Positions 1 through 10,768 of a stretch of DNA of 64,000 nucleotides are shown piece by piece. The position numbers were made by a program, and so were the translations under genes. This DNA comes from Pelodera strongyloides (taxonomy: Eukaryota; Nematoda; Chromadorea; Rhabditida; Rhabditidae), in contig JAANDG010000327.1 of NCBI GenBank assembly GCA_036852015.1, forward strand, positions 1-64,000. The letters run 5' to 3'. Numbering within the stretch: position 1 is the stretch's first letter; each line of letters opens with the position of its first letter. The notes beneath the pieces are model-generated. The model was not told the DNA's origin and did no database searches. It worked only from the letters and a program-made list of their open reading frames with translations.

Positions 1-29
1 CAAGCACTGAGCCTTAGGGATTCTTCTCT

Positions 30-1866
30 TCAATCAATGTTTTGTTTCTGATACCAAACCAACACTTTACAAAAACTGGTTAGCTCTTTCACTACAATAT
101 GATGTACCTCTTGTTTGGGGGTTCCATTACGCGATCCCTGTGCCTCGACAAGCTTGACAACGTCCATACCGTCAGTGACACGTCCAAACACAACGTGTTT
201 ACCGTTTAGCCTAAATATTATGGTAAGGACACTCATGTTCATGCAGCCGTGAAGAAAAGAAGCGCGAGGGCTGGCCTTACCGGGCAGTAGTTCAGTTCTC
301 TGTCGACATATATCATTTACTCTACCTTTACTTACTAATTGTTATTGTTACTTCTTACTTTTTTCCTACTTCAAACTCCATACTTCATACTCCGATTTAA
401 GAACAATATTGTTCATACAAAAAAATTGTATAACGTAGCTGGCTGGCTGAGTGTCACTACATTCAGCGGCACAGAATAAGAAGTGCCATAACCATACCAT
501 TCAGTCTCAGCAACGGTGATAAAGAATTGACTTCCATTCGTATTAGGTCCAGAGTTGGCCATCGACAACTAGAAAAATACACACAATAAACATGCATTCA
601 AATATTTGAATCCATTCACTATCAGAATTGCCACAAATTTAAACTAAATACATCAAAACGTGAACAAAGCTCTGTCAAAGGCCAAAGCTCAAAACCGCCA
701 AAAACTACATTCTAAAAGTTTCTCTAAAGCACTCAAACACAACACTTGACACAAGTAGTACATAATAACCGATGATCTGGACCATCTAGGTAAAGAGGAA
801 GTGGAAGAGAATTTTTTTTATGAAAACAACGAATGAAACTCACAACTCCGGGTCCATCATGGGCCAGGTGGAAGTTCTCATCGGGGAACTTGGCTCCGTA
901 GATCGACTCACCGCCCACTCCACTGCCGTGAGTGAAATCACCACCCTAGAGTCACAGCAAATGAATATGATAATTTATTACATCAGGGAGATGCGCACAA
1001 AAGGCAACACAGAGTAAAATGTTTGAAAAACAAATGAGATCTATTGAAAGGAAATAAGGACACAAAAGTAGGAATATGATAACTACAAACAACACAAGCA
1101 ACATGTCCTACATATCCTCCAACAATTAGTAGCATACATAATCAAACCGTTGGCTTATTCCACCGCTCCATTTGCATCAACAGGAAATCTCAACAAATAG
1201 TACAGAAACAAGAAACAATTCATAAATATAATGCTTAGAAAAAGTTAAAAGGCCAATAATCAGCAATCCACAAACCTGGATCATAAACTCGGGAATGATC
1301 CTATGGAACGCGCATCCTTTGAAGTGAAGCGGCTTGCCCATCTTTCCGACTCCCTTCTCGCCGGTACACAGGGCACGGAAGTTCTCGGCAGTCTTCGGGA
1401 CTACATCATTGTACAGCTGAAACGAGTGGTCAGATCAAAATCAGTCCTACCACATCACACGGAGACTCCGAATCCAGGAATTATGAAGATGTGATCAGAT
1501 TCAGATACTAATCGAGATTCCATTTCTTTTCTATCTCATACTCATTCTCATACGTCTCATAGTGTAAACGCCTAGATAACGCATCTATTCCAGATTCCCA
1601 GAACACGTCGAGCACTACAGAAAACGGTTGCAAACAAAAACTAGAATAAAGTACGGCCAGTATTTAGATGTAAATGCGTGGCTCAATCGTTCAGTACTCG
1701 AAATCCCAAGCTTCTATGGCATAAGACTCACCTCAATGACAAGCTTCCCCGCATTCTTGCCTCCAATCGCAATGTCCATGAACACCTTCTTTCTCTTTGA
1801 CGCGTCGGTTTGGCACTGACGGACAGCCGAGGAAATCAATGATGAGGATCGGAGGAGGAATCGCAT
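30..1866 (-). CDS. Mitochondrial-type cyclophilin (peptidyl-prolyl cis-trans isomerase)
   Basis: Cyclophilins catalyse cis-trans isomerisation of X-Pro bonds. I splice exons 1732-1866, 1276-1416, 844-945, 498-568 and a last exon starting at 210; all junctions are GT-AG and stay in frame. The core fold is recognisable: [12 protein letters not shown], then [15 protein letters not shown] (active-site Arg, Phe, Met and Gln), [23 protein letters not shown], and the cyclosporin-pocket Trp split across the 498/210 junction before LNGKHVVFG. Before the core is a roughly 28-residue N-terminus ([17 protein letters not shown]...) rich in Arg and Ser and without acidic residues in its first 20, as in a mitochondrial targeting peptide, so a matrix PPIF/cyclophilin D-like role is likely. 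A TTTAG acceptor abuts the ATG, suggesting trans-splicing. The C-terminus is uncertain: either the frame reads to a stop near 30, or a GTACAT donor at 107 leads to a final exon outside the window. Family identity is secure; the compartment is inferred. Confidence 0.88.
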
Positions 1867-2387
1867 CTAAACGAAACAACTCAAAGCGTGAAGAACTTTA
1901 TGAACCAAAAAAAATGGAATTCGGTGACTGTCTCCAATTGTACAATATCATCAAAATTAAACAAGTCTATTAGATACATCTAGTTCGAATGTATGCATCC
2001 GTTTTGTGCGTGGTTTGTGAAACGCACACGAACCAGTCACGAAACAGTCACCTACACCAGTAATTATGGAGTGATTTTCGATACATATGGATACTGACTA
2101 GATTACTTCCAATTGGCAACGTCCACCATATCAAATATATAAAAACTATAGAAGTCGACGAAAAATTTATACAACTAGATTTGGCGAATCGTACAATGGT
2201 ACAATACCAAAAGCAAATAACAACAAAACATTGTAAATATTCAACCGTATATGTACGGCAGATTGTTGAAAAAAAGATACAAACAATACCCAAATAATTT
2301 AAGACTTTATCCAGTACACCAAAAACAAGCAATCTCAAACAACTAACAACGAAAATATTAACAATAACAATTCATAAATATAAACGA
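1867..2387. other. Spacer between TRM13 and cyclophilin genes
   Basis: These 521 bases lie between two genes on the same strand. The sequence is AT-rich with no ORF that looks coding. The only signal I see is the pyrimidine-TTTAG acceptor immediately upstream of the cyclophilin ATG. The length is longer than a typical compact nematode operon spacer but still compatible with one. Confidence 0.6.
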
Positions 2388-5300
2388 CTACTTTCCTGAA
2401 ATACCATCACGAACTCCGACAATCAAAAGATTTTCTGGCGAGATTTCTTCACGTACGAACCGCACCATGTCAACCTAAAAACACATGATTATTGATTAGT
2501 ATTTAGTATACCAATTAAACGCTTAAAAAATGTAAACAAAAACCTAAAAGCTTCACAAATTTACGTCGTAGACAAAAGAGTTTCTGGTCTTCCCATAACC
2601 CGAAGACGCATTGTTACGTTAAGAACGAACATACATAACCAAAAAAGCAAAACAACGAATCAGAATCTACCTTCCATCCAAGTTTCTTTCGGAGAAAATC
2701 CACACGGCCCATTTCAATAAGTAATTTTGCTCGTTGTCCGACTTCCATGCGCCATTCTACCGATCTACAAAATCATTTCTAAAGAGGCAGAGGCGGCATG
2801 TTGTGGGAAGGACTTACAGTTCACTTACGTTGTGGCCAAGGCGGGAATTTACAACATTGAACTTTGCATAAAATAAGAAGCGAGACGGAAACATGAATAA
2901 ACATGTACACAGCAAGAAAACAAACCTTGACTTCGCATCCAAAGTAGAGGTCGAATCCGCGTCGATTTCCGGCATTTCGTGTCCATTATTAAGATGTTCC
3001 ACCTAAACAACAAAGAGCGTTATACAACACGAACTTCAAATGGCAATTACCTCATATGAGATAAAGAGCATTGCAAAACACTAAACACATACCATGAAAT
3101 TCACCTTTATAAGTCAGAGAAAATATAAGGAAGGTTCTTCACTAACTACGGAGTTTAAAACACAAAATACCTTATCTAAACCACACACGGCCCACGTTGA
3201 CAAGTGTCGGAGAGCGGCAAAAATCTCTTCACCACCGAGGCCAAGCGATTCCAAGTACTCATGGCCAACGTACTGAAATAGACATTCTCAGGCCTCAGGG
3301 CTCTCCCTTCGAAACGCTATAGCTAGAATCCAACACGAAATCAGCTAAAATACAGTGTATACATAAAATACATAGAAGTCTCCAAGTGCTCACCTCAGAA
3401 TATCTCAACTTATGATGACAACAAGGCGCCAGAAGTAGGCCATCCAGCGAAAGTCCGTGTCGAACACATTCCATTAACGATCGAACACCTGAGAAAGACT
3501 CACAATCAGAGGCATTTTCTTTCTCGAAAGTCACAACAAATTTGCAATTTTTATTTTTCAATCACTGAAATGTGACACTAAAACTTCACGAAAAAAAAAG
3601 AATGTGTTCAAAGATCAAAGTCAAATTAGGCAAACCTGCATCAGTCGCAGAGCCGCAAAAGTGTTTTTCCACACAAACTAGCGAGGAGCACTCCTAAAAA
3701 AAAGACGGTTCACGGTTGTTGATCCGACACCCACTTTGACTTTTGACAACGATTCTAACAACTAACAACCAACCACAACCACAGAACTCGTTAATGGATA
3801 ACGTTTACGATAACATTACGCATCATGTTTTCAGAAGAAACAAGTTAGACGTAAGTGATGAACCTATACGAACACACGTTCAACTAGTGGCTACCGCTAC
3901 AATACTCCGAACAAAAACCCCGCTCAGAAAATCGCTTCGCATCAAGTCATAATTCCAAAGGATTTGGCTCCTATCTGGCTACTGTATGCATCATCGCGGG
4001 GGATTCGAATGGTTGTTCTAGACATATGCCAAGAAAGCTTACCAGTCGGCTAACAACCTCATAACTGACAACTCACAATTTCAGCACAAAACGGGCAACA
4101 ATCATCAGAAATCAGAACCAACGATGTTACAAGGGTTAGGCCTGCATGAAAATCTTAGAATGGTCCCATACGCTAAAATTTCAATTCTTACATATTTAAA
4201 GCGAAATGCTAGCCGGGCTAGACCCTTTGGAAAATTTGCATATGATAAGCAAATCCTATGTATCCTATGCTAATTTTGTACGATTGCCGTGGACGATCGT
4301 ACAAAATTAGCATAGGATACATAGGATTTGCTTATCATGTGCAAATTTTCCAAATTGGCTAGCATTTCGCTTTAAAGATTTATTCGGAAAATATAATATA
4401 ACGCACCTGGATATACGGCACTTTTGTCAAATCAATATGTTCAATCGCAGCACGAATACGATGAATCTCCAGTGTGGGATTTTCCTAAAGGATACAGGAT
4501 TAAGCACAATAAACAATCTTCGTTAAATGCAAGTGAGAATTAAAAATTAACAATCAAAAGTATATTGTTAGCCGCTCAGTCGACGGAACGCAATGTTCAA
4601 GCACAATGCTCGGGAACTTTACCCAGTGACCGAAACATCGGACTTTAAAGGGAATGTCAAGTGGGTTTTGCATGTTGGGCTCAAAAAAAGCTTATGTTTT
4701 GAAGGCAAGCTTAGTGTAAATAAAAATAAACAAAAATTTTAGATAAGAGAAACATTTTTTTTGTATTCGAGTTGATGCCCGAATAACCCGAAACATCGGC
4801 AACTGTCCCTGTTCCCTGTTCCAGTGCTAATTTTTCAGACAAGTCCCACTACGACCTAAGGACGCATGGTTATATATATTTAAAAAAATTACCCTCAAAG
4901 CGGCATTGTCAAATTTATTCCTCGATCCGCTTCTATCAATAAGTAAATATCGGGTACGCGGTGAGGCCTGGAAATATTTCGAAATAACAACGTTGGCGTC
5001 AAAAATGCATAAAATGATAAGGTGATGTAAAACGCCATAAATAAATGTAAACAGGAGAACACACAGAACAAAACGGCTTCGGGGTACAAATCAATTCAAA
5101 TACGAAAGAAAATAATGTTAAAAAAAAAGAGAAAAAATTCAAAATATATGTAAAACCAACTTTTGTCATCCAATATGTAAGTTCAGCTTTGCCAGCGCCC
5201 AGTTCCAGCAAGCAACATTTTGGGCTACTCACTAGAAGTCCTCGTTTTAGTAGATGTCCTGGAACGAAACCGTCGACATTGTATTTTCTATACATAACAA

Positions 5301-7193
5301 CCTTACAACCAAATGCAACCAACACACAAACTCCTACGTCACGTGAACCTCCACAAGGGGAAAACGTGATATAGTTAATAAATATATGTATTTGCGAGGG
5401 TCCATGCAGGGCAAGGCCATGAGTAAAGTAGGGCAATTCACAACACAAACCAATTAAACTTGCTTCTTGAAGCAGCTGCTTGCGTAATTTCGGTCCAAAG
5501 TTCGGATTTCGCTCCAGATGCTCCTCAATCGGTGTACACGATTCCTGCAAAAAACATTCTGAGAAAGGATATATCAATTACATAAATACCGTAACCATAA
5601 GTGACAAAATTCACTCAAACAATATGTAGGATTTTGTTCAGTTGCAAAAACCGTACCTTTTTGTATCTTGTAAAACTACGCCATAAAAAATAGGTACGCT
5701 CAAAGGAAGCGAGAAGGAAGAAAGAAAAAGAAATAACCTGCTGTAAAGGCACTTCGATCAAGAATCGTCGGTCATTCGCCAATAGGAGTGCCAGACGGTC
5801 TACGTCTTCCTGAATAATACAAGTACACGTTAAACTTTTAAAAACATTCATTAAGAACAAGCTCAACCCAACCCCCATCCAGCAAAAAGTCTATTGGCAA
5901 GGAAAATGTTGACGAACAGACGGGCATTCTTAGACTTCAGAGGCCGTATTCACCAACACACGGGGAGCCCTCCCTATGCTCACGACTGCTCTGAATCTCT
6001 CCTGCTCTCGCACTCTCTAGCTCCCTGGGGACGTCAGGGAGGGCTCCCTGCGTGTTGGTGAATACGGCCTCAGAAGTATTAAACTCACATCACAGGGTCG
6101 ACAATCGATTGGATGAAAGGATTTCGTTTCTTCGACAACTGCATTAGAATTGAACACAATCCAAGGGGCATCACGTACTCGACTGTTGCATTTATTTCTG
6201 AATTATAATTACAAAATAACAATCACAAATCATCACGCCAGCTACTCAGAGAATAAATTAGGTCCGCATCTCAAAATTTTGGGGAGGGGGAGGTGATTTA
6301 GACTAATTTGCATATAATACATTAGGGATCACGAGGTGATTTAGACTAATTTGCATACATGTACGGATAGGGAGGTGATCGTCCGCATTTGGCTTTGGCC
6401 GCTTTGGCGGGGGGTTTTATGCTCTATGCTTGAGGTACTCGATGAAGAACAAACACTATTTTTACTTTCCAAATAGCCATACTTCTTGCAATTTACATAA
6501 AAAAAGTAACGCACTTCAAATGATCTTCCAATTCGTCCTTCAATATAGTGTGTTTTGGATCGAGAGGGCACGAAATGCGGTCCTGCAACATAAGCAATTA
6601 CAACAACAAAAAAACAGCAAAAAAAAATAAGGTAACTCATTAACCTACAAACTAAGTGTGGAATGCAATTTGCAGCGGAAGAATCCACTAACAAAAAACG
6701 CTCCCCCCGCTCCCGTGTAAAGTGTGCCACGACAAATAAACAACAATGAGTGAGTACACCAGCAACAGAGATACAGACGAAAACATGAGGCATAAGGATA
6801 ACTCTGCGAACACGGGCACTGATAGAAATAGAAAGTTGTGTTTTTTGGATGCAAATAAAGACCAAAAGGTTGAAGACGAAAACAAAGCCGGCGTTCAACC
6901 AGCTGATCAGCGGAGTTACTGAACAACAGCCACAATGAAACAATTGGGCTCAAAAGAACAAAACCCGTGAGAAATCCAGCCCGTATCGCTTCAGAGTCTA
7001 AAACTTTTAAAAATTATGATTGGCTACGCTACCGGAACGCAAAGAACACGCAACGAACCGTATTAGATGGATCTTGATCTGCATGCTCGCCACAGAAAAG
7101 GTTTCCAGGCTTGACCAACATCTTGCATTTCCTATTCTTCTTCTTCAGAAAGAATGAACAACGAGGAACAAGATCAACAGGGCCATTATCCAT
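2388..7193 (-). CDS. tRNA 2'-O-methyltransferase TRM13 homologue (TRMT13)
   Basis: TRM13 enzymes methylate the ribose 2'-OH of nucleotide 4 in the acceptor stem of certain tRNAs using SAM. Fourteen exons join in frame into 413 residues: 7059-7193, 6515-6582, 6089-6197, 5738-5809, 5451-5544, 5161-5258, 4893-4967, 4407-4484, 3636-3693, 3394-3488, 3171-3272, 2926-3002, 2671-2764, 2388-2474. Exon 1 carries the CCCH-type finger (C12, C23, C34, H37; core KKKNRKCKMLVKPGNLFCGEH). Exons 2-3 carry a U11-48K-like CHHC finger (CPLDPKHTI, H, C). The SAM loop is LLELGAGKAEL, followed by the family's LIDRSGSR stretch. KHFCGSATDA and the PCCHH motif, which are hallmarks of TRM13, follow. The start is fixed by a T-rich TTTCAG acceptor 7 bases before the ATG. 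Introns hold two palindromic elements (4195-4376, 5935-6076). All key motifs are intact, so the enzyme should be active. Confidence 0.95.
4195..4376. repeat. Palindromic MITE, AAAGCGAAATGCTAGC variant
   Basis: The ends are inverted copies: TTTAAAGCGAAATGCTAGC on the left and its complement on the right. The inner arms (GGAAAATTTGCAT, AGCAAATCCTATG, TATCCTATGCTAATTTTG) are also inverted around a short centre near 4280. It sits in a TRM13 intron. It is a close relative of the element at 22285-22454 and shares terminal bases with the larger AAAGCGAAATACCGG family. Confidence 0.85.
5935..6076. repeat. Palindromic element, GTATTCACCAACAC family, copy 1
   Basis: The terminal inverted repeat reads GAGGCCGTATTCACCAACAC at the left and its complement at the right, with an inner GGGAGCCCTCCCT match. 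It lies in the TRM13 intron between exons at 6089 and 5809. Sister copies are at 15595-15732 and 60731-60875. Confidence 0.85.
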
Positions 7194-8828
7194 TGTTATC
7201 TGAAAAAAATATTGGAAATAGAGTGAAAGCTGGTCAGACTAACGAAATAAGTTGTGGCACGGCTAAGGCACAGTTCATAGGCCCGAAAAAACTTGTTAAT
7301 GTAATTAGGTTAAAATGTAAGGAAATGAAGAGAAAGAAATAAAAAAGACGACATTAGAACGAACAGAATAATTGAAGTTTCGGTTTTTTTGGGTTTTTTT
7401 TTTGTGGCGGGATGAAGGTGGGAAGGGCTAGGATTCCGCGCGTTCGTTGCTGTTTAGAGTACATGAAACTGGGATTTGATGAGGCCAAATTTTTTTGATG
7501 GATCTTTTTGATTTGATTTTTGATTTGATGGATCCATCTATGCCAAAAACAACTGTGCGTTCCCTTCCGAGTATAGAAAAATTTACCGTATTTTCCCTGA
7601 ATTGAATATTTGACATGAGAATTAATACATGGGTCTCGCGAAGTCGTAAAACGGTAAATTTGTTCTGATACTTGGAAACCCCATGAAGTATCCCAAAAAT
7701 TGACTGTGATTCTGTCAATTCTAACGAATTTCTGCACGAAACCTGCATATATAACATGAAAAATGAAAAGATTATTCTCGGGTAGTTCCAAGATACGGTA
7801 AATTTTCAGCATACTTGCATACTTGCAAACCCCAGCGAGGTGTAGGCGGCCCACCTTTTTCGGACCCAGTGGTAGGCCGCGCATCGGCCAAGTTTCATCA
7901 GTGAACGGACAAGGCTATTCTTTTCCCTCGTGAAATACTCGATGAAAGCAGCGTTTTCTGTCCAATTTCTTCAAGTATCATGTTGTTCATAATATAGATA
8001 TAAAAAAACATAAAACATACAGGAGGGACTATTTGTGGCAGAATCCATGATTTAGCACAGTTCACCGAAATACCGTTGCATATAAAGAAGCCGGTTTTGG
8101 AGAGGAAACAAACTCTGTGTGGAATTAACGAAAAGAAAAAGTTACGAAAAGTTGTTTCACAGCTGATTTACCATTTAGAAAAGTTTCACAGTTTTCAGCA
8201 ACATATAATTTTCTACATAGGAAATGGAAAACACCAAAAAAAAACACGGAACATGATCATCGAAAAACCCGCTCATGATCCGTGTTTTTTTTCGAACATA
8301 ATCGACGATTTTTTTATGTATTATTTTTCAGATTTTAGTAAAAACCCGTGTTTTTTGGTGCAGACACCAAATAAGCACGGAACTTGGTCGAAAAAAAACA
8401 CGGATCATCAGTGATCGGTGTTTCTTTGGAGCATGTTCGGGTTTTTCGTTGGGTCTTTTCACAAAACCCGTGTTTTTTTCGTGTTTCCGTTTTCCTGTGT
8501 ACTAGGGAGCCAAATGCTCTAAATTAGGGTTGAATATGCCAACTTTGCACAAATATTTCTATTCGGAATTGCGAATTTTTGAAGGTAAATATTGTGTAAT
8601 TTTCGTCGTTTGTATTGTTACGTACTATCTGGCTGATACTGCCGCTTTTTTTCCCAACTCTCTGACCAAAAAAGCAAGCTTTTTCTTACTGTAATATTTC
8701 GCAGAACTGGCGGTGAATAATATAGCACAGAATTAGGTAAAAAAGTTTATTGTTTGAATAACTTAATACTGCCTACAAACTAGGAAAGCCTTCTTTTCCG
8801 AACTAGGTTCCGAACAATTTTGTTTCGA
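7194..8828. other. Gene-free spacer with repeats
   Basis: This spacer lies between the TRM13 start and the 3' end of the Cys/Gly gene. ORFs here are interrupted and low in complexity. Recognisable content is a fragment of the GC-rich CACTGAGGAAACTTGGCC-like family near 7840-7905 and the terminal-inverted-repeat element at 8213-8503. A bidirectional or minus-strand promoter for TRM13 should lie near 7200-7400, but I see no specific motif. Confidence 0.6.
8213..8503. repeat. Nested palindromic element rich in AAAAAACACGG
   Basis: The left end (ACATAGGAAATGGAAAACACC) and right end (GTGTTTCCGTTTTCCTGTGT) are imperfect inverted repeats. Inside, several copies of AAAAAACACGG and CCGTGTTTTTT face each other, for example around ATGATC at 8250-8295, giving nested hairpins. 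No coding content. It looks like a non-autonomous DNA transposon. Confidence 0.7.
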
Positions 8829-10340
8829 TTAGCAAGAGCAGCAGCCGCAACCACCGCATCCGCAACATCCGCAACCGCCGCATCCGCAACATCCGCATCC
8901 GCAACATCCACAGCAGCCGCAGCAAGTATTGTTGCATGGTGGGCAGGTCGGGCAAGTTCCGCAGCTAAAAATGGGTAAATGGGGATGTAAAAATAATCGT
9001 GTGTTATCTCAGGATCACGTTGTGATCACAGCACAACAATGTTGCAAAAAAGCTGAACATTATACCATCCGCATCCACAGCATCCACATCCGCATCCGCA
9101 GCAAGACATGTTGCAAGGGGGACAAGTGGGGCACGTTCCGCAGCTAAAACCAACATAATAACATACTTCATGAGCGACAAATGAGGTGCAACTTTTTGGT
9201 GCGGGCTTGTCTGACAAACTCGTCGTGGAAGCCGCAAGCTACGGCTACGAAAGATACTGTAGTATTGATTGAAGACCTAAGAAATGGACATAAAACATAA
9301 TACTATAGCGTCTCGACGAGCTGAGTTCGAAAATCGCCTTGCCGAGGTGATTCGGTATGAGTTACAGTTACAGGGTTGATCCTCTCCTGTCTTCTTACGA
9401 GATATGACGTGAATCATCAGTGGCCGTATGCACGAACAGTGGGAGCCTCCCCGGTTGGGAGAATTTGGCTCTGTGTGTCTCTGATTCTTGTGATCCCTCT
9501 ATTTCTCTCACCTCCCACTGGGAGCTGCGATCATATTCCCGGTGTTCGTGCATATGGCCACAGGTGTATCACACCCGAAGTGAAAATCATCTCATTTTCG
9601 TTCAAGCATTTCTATTATAAGGGATACTTACCATCCGCAACATCCACATCCACAGCAGCCGCCTGAATTAAATTATTAAAGTTGCTGTAATTTTCGAATT
9701 TTATTTAGGGTCACTGGATCTTATTGTTAGTTAATATCCATACAATGTCTATATAAGGGCACATTTGCAAATACATCACCATGCATTTTACACTTATTGT
9801 CTATTCCGTTGCCAATGATTACATCCGGGAACAGATGTACGCTTTTTTAATCTCCATTGGATCAAAGATACGTGGTTAGGTGTGACAACAAATAGCAAAA
9901 ACATACACTGTCTCTTCTCGCGGTCGCTGTCCTCGTCGCACTCGGGTGTGAAGACATTGTTCTGAATATTCATATAAAATTACCGCCAAAAGTACTACTC
10001 GTCTTTCTTCTGTTAGGGATGGGGAGCCACTTCAAGTCAAATAGCTCCGGTTTATTATTCATACCGTTGGTGTACGGTTCTCCTCTTACCAACGATCACA
10101 AACCGTAACATCCTGCCTCATCGAGGAGATAGCTGACTAGCTCATGGTGTTAACGCAAATTTGCACATAACCCACGAGAATGTAATTGCACATCATCTGT
10201 TCAAAACCACATGCCGTACCGCTTTACAATATGTGCAAACACACCTCTTCAACCATTTTGTCGTTCTTCCTGATCGCGGCACCATGGCACACGACAAAGA
10301 AGACGACGGCGAGGACGAGAGAGCAGACGAGCTTGTTCAT
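8829..10340 (-). CDS. Secreted Cys/Gly-repeat protein with duplicated exon
   Basis: I do not recognise a named family. Five exons join in frame into about 131 residues: 10245-10340, 9907-9961, 9632-9662, 9066-9143, 8829-8964. Exon 1 encodes a strong signal peptide (MNKLVCSLVLAVVFFVVCHG, then A). A short acidic propeptide ends in DREKR, a likely furin-type cleavage site. The remaining 82 residues contain 41 Cys by my count, mostly as CCGCG-type repeats. Exons 4 and 5 are obvious duplicates: each begins CGTCPTCPPCN after the same TTTTAG acceptor and continues into a Cys/Gly run of different length. The composition suggests heavy disulfide bonding or metal binding outside the cell (metallothionein-like in composition only), for example in cuticle or lumen. 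Donor choice in exon 2 (GTATGT at 9906) is set by frame. The function is unknown. Confidence 0.82.
9418..9563. repeat. Palindromic element with GTGGCCGTATGCACGAACA ends
   Basis: The left end GTGGCCGTATGCACGAACA has its imperfect complement at the right (TGTTCGTGCATATGGCCAC), with CCCACTGGGAG/GTGGGAGCC-like inner matches. It lies in the intron between exons 3 and 4 of the Cys/Gly gene. The arrangement recalls the GTATTCACCAACAC family, but the sequence differs, so I treat it as separate. Confidence 0.75.
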
Positions 10341-10768
10341 CGTTCGGAATCGAAGGATTTAATAATATCCTCAACCTGTCTCCACAGTTTATATACCATT
10401 CCCAATGTTTGCCGTCCACCCCTAACAATTGCCCATCTATGTTTAACTAGCATAAATTAGCCGCGCGGCCATGAGGAATTTTAATGACGCGCATGCGGCA
10501 TGCGGAACAAAGCTAGCTGTTTTTTCTACGTCAGGTTTTGAATAATCAAGCCGAAAGGAAAACCTAAAAATGCACACCGAGACCGATTATTTTGTAGTGT
10601 ACAGTCCTAATGGGTCCTAACAATAAGAATATTTTAAGCTTTTGCTTGTCACAACTGTATCATCACCACGTAAAATGATGAATTCTCTGGTTAAGCTACA
10701 ACTATACAAATACGTTTTATTGACTTTATACATTTCCAACTTCCAACAATCAAAATTAAAAATATAGG
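10341..10768. other. Spacer upstream of the Cys/Gly gene and downstream of the ion channel
   Basis: About 430 bases between two minus-strand genes. It should contain the promoter of the Cys/Gly gene; a TATATAAA-like run at about 10388-10396 (minus strand TTTATATA complement) could serve as a TATA box. Nothing else stands out. Confidence 0.4.

Noticed and set aside
6341..6953. Minus-strand ORFs of 200 and 102 codons
   Set aside because: They run across a TRM13 exon in the wrong frame and through its T-rich introns; TRM13 itself explains the coding signal.
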